From: an uncultured Collinsella sp. | GTDB taxonomy: Bacteria > Actinomycetota > Coriobacteriia > Coriobacteriales > Coriobacteriaceae | DNA: 15,329 bases | Direction of reading: 5' to 3' | Assembly (NCBI GenBank): GCA_958372035.1 | Contig: CATXML010000012.1 | Span: 1 to 15,329, forward strand | Part shown: piece by piece, positions 7,265-12,223 of the stretch | How the letters are laid out: each line of letters starts with the position of its first letter | Numbering within the stretch: the first letter of the stretch is position 1 | Notes under the pieces: generated by a model | The model's database searches: none | Told to the model about the DNA's origin: nothing | What the model saw: the letters and a program-made list of their open reading frames with translations, nothing else | Position numbers and translations under genes: made by a program

Positions 7265-7292
7265 TTAATGGGATGTTTCTCTATCCCATTAA
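7265..7292. repeat. Perfect 10-bp hairpin adjoining the post-purH element
   Basis: TTAATGGGAT (7265-7274) and ATCCCATTAA (7283-7292) form a perfect stem with an 8-base loop (GTTTCTCT). It abuts the structured element. It lacks a T-run, so it is probably not a stand-alone terminator. Confidence 0.6.
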
Positions 7293-7333
7293 ACTGTTCG
7301 GTCGCCTGACCATATCGTCAAAATAATCTCTGC

Positions 7334-7369
7334 AAAAGACGGCTGCTCCGTTTGGAGGGCCGTCTTTTT
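7334..7369 (+). terminator. Rho-independent terminator between purH and the next gene
   Basis: AAAAGACGGC (7334-7343) pairs with GCCGTCTTTT (7359-7368). An inner CTCC/GGAG stem around GTTT continues the helix, and the right arm merges into a run of five T. It ends only 16 bases before the next start codon, so it terminates purH transcription or works as an attenuator for the next gene. Confidence 0.85.
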
Positions 7370-7385
7370 GGTATAAGAGGACGGA

Positions 7386-8117
7386 ATGACTAACACGAAA
7401 GGTACAACCATGCCCCAGATTGATGATGCCGAGCTGTTTGGCAATGCCGAGGATCAGCGTGCGTACGAGGACTTTTGCGCCAATCAGGAGGCGGTCGAGA
7501 AGTTCACGCTCGACAAGCCCGCGCTTGTCTGCCGTTGGCGCATGTCCAACAAAAAGGTGCCCATGCTCAACCGTCACATCCGTGCGCTGTCCGAGCGCCT
7601 GGTGCAGGGCGAGCTACTTACCCATAACATGCTCAGCTGGGCCAAGCAGCACGTTGAGTGGTCGCTAGCCGAGGGCGATTACACCGCACACGACGGTGTG
7701 CTCATGCTGGTGATCGACATCAACGGCAACGCCGCCATGACAGTGGGGGAGTACGAGCCGCTCGCCGATACGTCGGCCAAGGCGCTGCGTGCCCGCTCCG
7801 CCGAGGCCCGCTCCGAAGCCGACGAGACCGGCGTGGCGCCCGAGCTGCTCGCCGCCGTCAACAACGGCGAACTCGCCTTTGTGGCGCCGGCGGACGAGTG
7901 CCTGTGCGGCACGGCGACGCTCATCGAGCAGCTGGCCCAGACCAAGGGCATCCCGGTCACGCGCGTAGATATTCCCGCGCAGCTTAAGGGCGCGCTGTTC
8001 CTGGTGAGCGACGAGCACGGCGTGGTCCCCGCAACCGAGACGGACGCCGCCGAGGCCGACGCCGCCACGGTCGCCTTCTTTGTCGACGGCTACGAAAAGC
8101 TTCGCGCCCGCCGCTAA
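7386..8117 (+). CDS. Uncharacterised protein, family not recognised
   Basis: I do not recognise this family. The product is 243 residues from the ATG at 7386 (SD-like AGAGGA four bases upstream) or 235 from the ATG at 7410 (GAAAGG seven bases upstream). It has no signal peptide or transmembrane segment and looks like a soluble cytoplasmic protein. The N-terminal half (to about residue 130) is mixed alpha/beta with a conserved-looking stretch LVCRWRMSNKKVPMLNRHIR followed by LLTHNMLSWAKQHVEW and GVLMLVIDINGNAAMTVGEY. A Glu/Ala-rich linker leads to a C-terminal half with ADECLCGTATLIEQLAQTKG and a final VAFFVDGYEKLRARR. Codon use matches the neighbours, so it looks like a genuine native gene. 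A TATAAG box at 7372-7377 could be its -10. It is flanked by the purH terminator and a REP-like palindrome that begins at its stop codon. Confidence 0.8.
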   Translation: MTNTKGTTMPQIDDAELFGNAEDQRAYEDFCANQEAVEKFTLDKPALVCRWRMSNKKVPMLNRHIRALSERLVQGELLTHNMLSWAKQHVEWSLAEGDYTAHDGVLMLVIDINGNAAMTVGEYEPLADTSAKALRARSAEARSEADETGVAPELLAAVNNGELAFVAPADECLCGTATLIEQLAQTKGIPVTRVDIPAQLKGALFLVSDEHGVVPATETDAAEADAATVAFFVDGYEKLRARR

Positions 8118-8152
8118 ATGATTATTCTGGGACGGGGATTAAAGAATCATTT
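8116..8152. repeat. REP-like palindrome at the stop codon
   Basis: AAATGATT (8116-8123) and AATCATTT (8145-8152) are exact 8-base inverted arms enclosing TCTGGGACGGGGATTAAAG-type sequence. Its layout (xATGATT, a GGGAC core, then AATCAT) parallels the units at 4551-4620. It overlaps the TAA stop of the preceding gene and is the only structure I see in the 179-base spacer before the response regulator. Confidence 0.5.
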
Positions 8153-8296
8153 TGGTTCCCGCCACCGCTGCGAGTGCGAGGCGGACAAAACGCCCCCGCT
8201 CGCGAACAATTCTGTCACCTTGGCGACGTGCGTGGCGCGCACCTGCAGTTTCGCAGCCATAATGGTGGCAAGACAATCAAGAGGGGAGCGGAATCC

Positions 8297-8968
8297 ATGG
8301 CGCTAATCTATATCGTTGAGGACGACGAGCCCATTCGTCGTGAGCTTGTCGACATCCTTGCCCGCGCCGGGTTTGAAATCGAGGCCTGCGAATCGTTCGA
8401 GCATGTCTCGCGCGATATTCTCGCCGCCGCGCCCGACCTGGTGCTGCTCGACCTCACGCTTCCCGTCAAGGACGGCCAGCATATCTGCCACGAGGTTCGC
8501 CGCGAATCCGAGGTCCCCATCATCGTCCTCACCTCGCGCACGACCGAGATCGACGAGGTCATGGCCATGACGCTCGGCGCGGACGACTTTGTTCCCAAGC
8601 CCTATAGCGCGCGCGTGCTCGTGGCGCGCATCAACGCACTGCTGCGTCGCACCGCGGCGTCAGGCGAGCGCAGCACGCTCGTCCACAAGGGGCTGGAACT
8701 CGACCTCGCCCGCTCCGCGGTCACCAACACGCAAACCGGCGACAGCACCGAGCTCACCAAAAACGAGCTGCGTATCCTCTCGCTGCTTCTGAGCCGCGCG
8801 GGCAAGATCGTTTCGCGCTCGGCCATCATGCAGGACCTGTGGGACTCCGATGCCTTCGTGGACGACAACACGCTCACCGTCAACATCAACCGTCTGCGTA
8901 CCACGCTCGAAAAAATCGGCATCAAGGGGTATTTGACCACGCACCGCGGCCAGGGCTATTCGGTCTAG
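8297..8968 (+). CDS. OmpR/PhoB-family response regulator
   Basis: This is a DNA-binding response regulator that acts as the phospho-acceptor for the kinase encoded 9 bases downstream. The product has 223 residues. The receiver domain (1-118) has acidic pocket residues E8, D9 and D10, the phosphorylation site D52 in LVLLDLTLPVKDG, S80 in VLTS, and K101 in FVPKPYSARVL. The winged-helix output domain (about 125-223) shows the family signature ELTKNELRILSLLL, the recognition-helix region DDNTLTVNINRLRTTLEKIG, and the C-terminal hairpin LTTHRGQGYSV. The frame opens earlier (8174), but the ATG at 8297 begins exactly at the receiver fold (MALIYIVEDDE) and is preceded by AGAGGGGAG. Pairing with a BceS-like kinase suggests a BceR-type role in sensing envelope stress or antimicrobial peptides; that is inference. 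Confidence 0.95.
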   Translation: MALIYIVEDDEPIRRELVDILARAGFEIEACESFEHVSRDILAAAPDLVLLDLTLPVKDGQHICHEVRRESEVPIIVLTSRTTEIDEVMAMTLGADDFVPKPYSARVLVARINALLRRTAASGERSTLVHKGLELDLARSAVTNTQTGDSTELTKNELRILSLLLSRAGKIVSRSAIMQDLWDSDAFVDDNTLTVNINRLRTTLEKIGIKGYLTTHRGQGYSV

Positions 8969-8977
8969 GGGTCGGCT

Positions 8978-10021
8978 ATGTCGTTTGCCAAATTCTTCAA
9001 AGATGCGCTGCTTTCCGTCGCCGTGTGGACGTGCGGCGTGCTGCTGAGCTGCTTTGTGCTGGCGGTCGCCGGAGCCCCGGCATCTATCGTGGTCGTGGCG
9101 GTCGGCGTGTCCTTTATCTTTGGCATCCTGGGCATCGTGATTGAGTATGTGCGCCGCCGCCGCTTCCTGCATCAGCTGGAGCGGGCGGCCGAGGAACTGG
9201 AGAGCCCTGCGTGGGTGCAAGAGATGGTGCAATGCCCGACCTATGCCGAGGGCGAGCTCGAGTACGAGGTCTTGCGCCGGGTGGGCAAAGCCGCCTGCGA
9301 CGAGGTTGCCGAAGGCCGGCGCCAGACCGATGACTATCGCGACTATATCGAGAGCTGGGTCCACGAGGCCAAACTGCCCCTGGCTGCAGCCCATCTGATT
9401 TTGGAAAACCTGGACGGCAGCGAAGATGACCTGTCGCGTGTTGATGACCTCGGTCGCGAGCTTGCCCGCGTGGAGCGCTATATCGACCAGGCGCTCTACT
9501 ATGCGCGCTCGGAAGTTGTGGAGCGCGATTACCTGATTCGACGTTGGAACCTCAAGGCCCTGGTGACGGGCGCGATTAAAGCCAACGCGCGCGAGCTCAT
9601 CGCGGCGCACGTGGCGCCGGTGTGCGAGAATCTCGACTTTGAGGTGTTTACCGACGAGAAGTGGCTCGAGTTTATCTTGGGTCAGCTCATTCAGAACAGC
9701 ATTAAATACGCGCGCGAGGACGGCGCGAAGATCGTGTTTTCGGGCGCGTTGCTGGACGAGGGCCTGGCGAGTGAGCGCATCGAACTCACCGTTGCCGATA
9801 ACGGCTGTGGCGTGAACGCGGCAGATCTGCCCCGCGTGTTCGAGAAGGGCTTTACCGGTGACAACGGCCGTGCCACCAAGCGCGCAACGGGCATCGGCCT
9901 CTATCTGGTGGCGCGCCTGTGTTCCAAGATGGGCATCGACGTCACCGCGGCATCGGAGCCGGGCGAAGGCTTCGTCGTCACGTTTGCCTTCTCAACGAAT
10001 AAGTTTCAGTATTTCGAGTAG
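8978..10021 (+). CDS. Sensor histidine kinase, BceS-like intramembrane-sensing type
   Basis: This is the membrane histidine kinase partner of the preceding regulator. The product has 347 residues. Two transmembrane helices (about 9-31 and 35-57) are separated by only a few residues (AGAPA), so there is no extracellular sensor domain, the hallmark of intramembrane-sensing kinases. A basic RRRR follows the second helix. The phospho-acceptor is H129 in YIESWVHEAKLPL, close to the WVHxIKxP form of BceS-type kinases. The ATPase domain shows the N-box QNSIKYAR (N240), DNGCG (274-278), an F-box-like VFEKGFTG, and ATGIGLYL (303-310). All catalytic boxes are intact. The ATG at 8978 follows AGGGG overlapping the regulator stop region, so the two genes are translated from one message. 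BceS kinases usually rely on an adjacent BceAB-type ABC transporter, and none is present in this window. Confidence 0.93.
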   Translation: MSFAKFFKDALLSVAVWTCGVLLSCFVLAVAGAPASIVVVAVGVSFIFGILGIVIEYVRRRRFLHQLERAAEELESPAWVQEMVQCPTYAEGELEYEVLRRVGKAACDEVAEGRRQTDDYRDYIESWVHEAKLPLAAAHLILENLDGSEDDLSRVDDLGRELARVERYIDQALYYARSEVVERDYLIRRWNLKALVTGAIKANARELIAAHVAPVCENLDFEVFTDEKWLEFILGQLIQNSIKYAREDGAKIVFSGALLDEGLASERIELTVADNGCGVNAADLPRVFEKGFTGDNGRATKRATGIGLYLVARLCSKMGIDVTAASEPGEGFVVTFAFSTNKFQYFE

Positions 10022-10047
10022 CACACGCGGCAGACATTCGTCCAAAC

Positions 10048-10088
10048 AAAACGTGCCACCCCAAACAGGCGGCACGCCATCTTTTATC
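10048..10088. terminator. Bidirectional terminator between convergent kinase and usp genes
   Basis: CGTGCCACC (10052-10060) pairs with GGCGGCACG (10068-10076) with one A-C mismatch. On the plus strand CCATCTTTTATC follows. On the minus strand the stem exits into TTTTGTTT, a stronger U-tract. It lies 30 bases after the kinase stop and can serve both the kinase operon and the convergent usp gene. Confidence 0.72.
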
Positions 10089-10099
10089 AGCCAACTCGC

Positions 10100-10230
10100 T
10101 GAAGTAAGGCTGCGAAGGCCGCGGAGCCGGGAGGGGTTTCCTAAGGGCACATCCCACAGCCGCAGCGCGGCGAGGACGTGCCCGTGGAAACCCCGCAGGC
10201 CCCGCGGCCGGTGGGAGCAACGCTACTTCA
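10100..10230 (-). repeat. Long nested hairpin starting at the usp stop codon
   Basis: Four nested inverted pairs are visible. The outermost is TGAAGTA (10100-10106) / TACTTCA (10224-10230), which includes the usp stop codon and last Lys codon. Inside it are GGCCGCGG (10117-10124) / CCGCGGCC (10202-10209), GGGGTTTCC (10133-10141) / GGAAACCCC (10186-10194), and GGGCAC (10145-10150) / GTGCCC (10178-10183). The apex is a GCCGC/GCGGC stem with unpaired ATCCCACA and GAGGAC on either side. In the usp sense the element occupies the 3' untranslated region ahead of the terminator. It shares GGTTTCCA / TGGAAACCC-type ends with the elements after purH and pcrA but has a different stem plan. Confidence 0.7.
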
Positions 10231-10660
10231 CGACCAAAATGTCGCAGTCCGTATTGCGCAGCAGGAACGTCGAAATCGAGCCGAGTAGCGCGTACTTAAT
10301 TGAGGACAGGCCGCGGGCGCCGCAGAGCACCAGATCGGGCTTGACCACGTCGAGCATCTCATCCTTGAGCGTCTCACGAATGCGGCCGGTACGAATCATG
10401 ACCTCGACCTCGGGAATGTCGGGATTGGCCTTGGCCTCCTCGAGCTGCTTGGCGATAGAGTTGTTAAAGGCCTCCTCCAAGCCGTTGACCAGGTCGACCG
10501 GATAGGAACCGGCGCTCTCGAGCGCGGTGGAGTCGATGACGTGGCCGATGATCAGCTTGGCGCCGTTGTTCGCGGCGACCTTGATGGCGCGTGCGAGCAC
10601 AAAATCCTGCTGCTCAGTACCGTCGAGTGAAACAAATACCTTGGTGTAACCCTCGTTCAT
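10223..10660 (-). CDS. Universal stress protein, UspA family, ATP-binding type
   Basis: This is a small cytoplasmic stress protein of 145 residues, the normal size for a single Usp domain. The fold order is visible: first beta strand TKVFVSLDGTEQ with D13, KLIIGHVID (35-43), and VEVMIRTGRIRETL (85-98). The nucleotide-binding signature G-x2-G-x9-G-S is met exactly by G114, G117, G127 and S128 in GARGLSSIKYALLGSIS, and the protein ends CDILVVK. It therefore belongs to the ATP-binding subgroup; the family is linked to survival under starvation and stress, and the specific role here is unknown. The ATG at 10660 has an excellent AGGAGG a few bases upstream. The gene is divergent from uppP and convergent with the kinase gene. 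Confidence 0.94.
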   Translation of the reverse strand: MNEGYTKVFVSLDGTEQQDFVLARAIKVAANNGAKLIIGHVIDSTALESAGSYPVDLVNGLEEAFNNSIAKQLEEAKANPDIPEVEVMIRTGRIRETLKDEMLDVVKPDLVLCGARGLSSIKYALLGSISTFLLRNTDCDILVVK

Positions 10661-10842
10661 GGTTTCCTCCTTGGTCTATCGCACGGGCGCGGGGCTCGTG
10701 CGTCGGGCGGGCGCGGGTGCGTTGGCCGCCGGACACTTTATCTTGTTGCAGTTATACCCAAGGATTTCGGTTTGACCGCTCGCAATTCTGTGAACGGGCG
10801 AGTTTTTTGGTAAGGGTAGGCGCGGTCGCACCGCCAACGGTT

Positions 10843-10848
10843 GATAAT
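10843..10848 (+). promoter_or_regulatory. Possible -10 box for uppP
   Basis: GATAAT at 10843-10848 is a good -10 match about 60 bases ahead of the TTG start at 10910. The -35 region is weak. If it is used, the frame upstream of the TTG (open to 10841) is untranslated leader. Confidence 0.3.
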
Positions 10849-10898
10849 GGGACATCGCCCGCATCGTCCGCAGAACATCTACCGGCGGGTGTCTAACG

Positions 10899-10904
10899 AG
10901 GGGG
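10899..10904 (+). promoter_or_regulatory. Ribosome-binding site that fixes the uppP TTG start
   Basis: AGGGGG lies 5 bases before the TTG at 10910. No ATG fits the family N-terminus, so this site supports the TTG as initiator. Confidence 0.6.
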
Positions 10905-10909
10905 TCCCT

Positions 10910-11890
10910 TTGGATATTATCGAGCTTCTAAAATCTGCCTTCATGGGCCTGGTCGAGGGCATCACCGAATGGCTGCCCGTTTCGTCGACGGGTCACATGA
11001 TCTTGGTGGACGAGTTCGTCAAGATGAACGTGAGCGAGACGTTCTGGAATATGTTCCTGGTCGTGATTCAGCTCGGCGCCATTCTGGCCGTCTGTGTGCT
11101 GTTCTTCCATGAGCTCAATCCGTTCTCGCCCAGCAAGGGCAAGGAGGGCCGCCGCGACACCTGGGTGCTGTGGGGCAAGATTGTGCTCGGCTGCATTCCT
11201 GCGGCGGCGATCGGCCTGCCGCTCAACGACTGGATGGAGGAGCATTTCTACAATGCCCCCGTCGTGGCGCTGGCGCTCATTGTGTACGGCGTGCTGTTTA
11301 TCGTGATCGAGAACTGGCGCGCGAGCAAGCGCGAGGAAATGGCCGTTGCCGGTTCGTTTGGTTCGCGTGCTGTGGTGTCGGGTGGACGTCCTGCCGGTGC
11401 GCACTTTGCGGCGTCCGCCGCGGCTACCGCCGAGGATGAGGACGATGACGATAACCTGGACTTTGGCTCCATCACTACGCTCGAGGACCTGAGCTGGAAG
11501 ACTGCGCTGGGTATCGGCTGCTTCCAGGTGCTTTCGCTGGTGCCTGGTACGTCTCGTTCCGGTTCTACCATCATCGGTGGCCTGCTTTTGGGCTGCACGC
11601 GTTCGGTGGCGTCTAAGTTCACGTTCTTCCTGGCTATTCCCGTTATGTTTGGCGCAAGTGCGCTCAAGCTGGTCAAGTACTTCATCAAGGGCGGCACGTT
11701 CGGCACCAACGAGATCGCCATCTTGGGCGTGGGCTGCGTTGTGGCCTTTGTGGTTTCGCTCATCGCCATCAAGTGGCTCATGGGCTTCGTTCGCCGTCAC
11801 GACTTCAAGTGCTTCGGCGTCTACCGCATCATCCTGGGTATCGTGGTGCTTGCGTACTTCTTTGTCCTGGAGCCCATGCTCGGCCTGTAA
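10910..11890 (+). CDS. uppP: Undecaprenyl-diphosphate phosphatase
   Basis: UppP (BacA) is an integral membrane enzyme that dephosphorylates undecaprenyl diphosphate, recycling the lipid carrier for peptidoglycan and conferring bacitracin tolerance. From the TTG at 10910 the protein has 326 residues and starts MDIIELLKSAFMGLVEGITE, the usual family beginning. The frame is open upstream to a TTG at 10841, but those 23 residues are polar and atypical. Both catalytic signatures are present: EGITEWLPVSSTGH (16-29) and PGTSRSGSTI (212-221). Several hydrophobic helices fill the rest. It is about 50 residues longer than typical (roughly 270-280). The excess lies at about 138-188, between a helix and the LSWKTALGIG segment, as an Ala/Gly-rich stretch ending in a strongly acidic EDEDDDDNLD. 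A very strong terminator follows. The gene stands alone. Confidence 0.95.
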   Translation: MDIIELLKSAFMGLVEGITEWLPVSSTGHMILVDEFVKMNVSETFWNMFLVVIQLGAILAVCVLFFHELNPFSPSKGKEGRRDTWVLWGKIVLGCIPAAAIGLPLNDWMEEHFYNAPVVALALIVYGVLFIVIENWRASKREEMAVAGSFGSRAVVSGGRPAGAHFAASAAATAEDEDDDDNLDFGSITTLEDLSWKTALGIGCFQVLSLVPGTSRSGSTIIGGLLLGCTRSVASKFTFFLAIPVMFGASALKLVKYFIKGGTFGTNEIAILGVGCVVAFVVSLIAIKWLMGFVRRHDFKCFGVYRIILGIVVLAYFFVLEPMLGL

Positions 11891-11934
11891 CTTGGTTGAC
11901 GCTGCACGGCGACCGGAGCGACAACTTGTCATTC

Positions 11935-11977
11935 AAAGGGGGCGGCATGACCAAAAGGTCTATGCCGCCCCCTTTTC
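11935..11977 (+). terminator. Strong terminator of uppP with bulged apical stem
   Basis: AAAGGGGGCGGCAT (11935-11948) pairs perfectly with ATGCCGCCCCCTTT (11962-11975), followed by a further T. Inside, GACC/GGTC (11949-11952 with 11957-11960) closes an AAAA loop, with one bulged T at 11961. The apical part recurs almost unchanged at 15165-15187. Confidence 0.9.
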
Positions 11978-12223
11978 ATGCCAATTTGTTCGCCCTGGCC
12001 GCCGCTCGCTGCTGCTGCCATGACATCGGCGGTTTCGTGATTGTCGATAGATTGGTTCAAAGTAACCTGACACCTTTGCACCAAATTCGCTGGGGTGGGC
12101 CTGACGGCGGCGCACGGAGTCGTGGTGTGATTTGCGTCGGTGTCCGCGCGGCTCGGTATACTGATACGGCTCAAACTATGGCGCTGCCCGCAGGCGCGCC
12201 GTCCGTCAGATGAGGAGTCGCCC
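11978..12223. other. Spacer upstream of pcrA with REP-like palindrome and promoter candidate
   Basis: No gene is supported here. At about 12057-12078 the sequence TTCAAAGTAACCTGACACC followed by TTTGCA forms an imperfect palindrome with arms CAAAG and CTTTG. On the minus strand it reads AAAGGTGTCAGGTTAC, a form seen in RAYT-associated repeats of many bacteria. A TATACT -10 candidate lies at 12157-12162. Confidence 0.45.
12132..12162 (+). promoter_or_regulatory. Candidate pcrA promoter
   Basis: TATACT at 12157-12162 is a near-consensus -10 box. TTGCGT at 12132-12137 is a moderate -35 with a 19-base spacer. Transcription would start near 12169, giving a leader of about 55 bases before the ATG at 12224. 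Confidence 0.4.
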
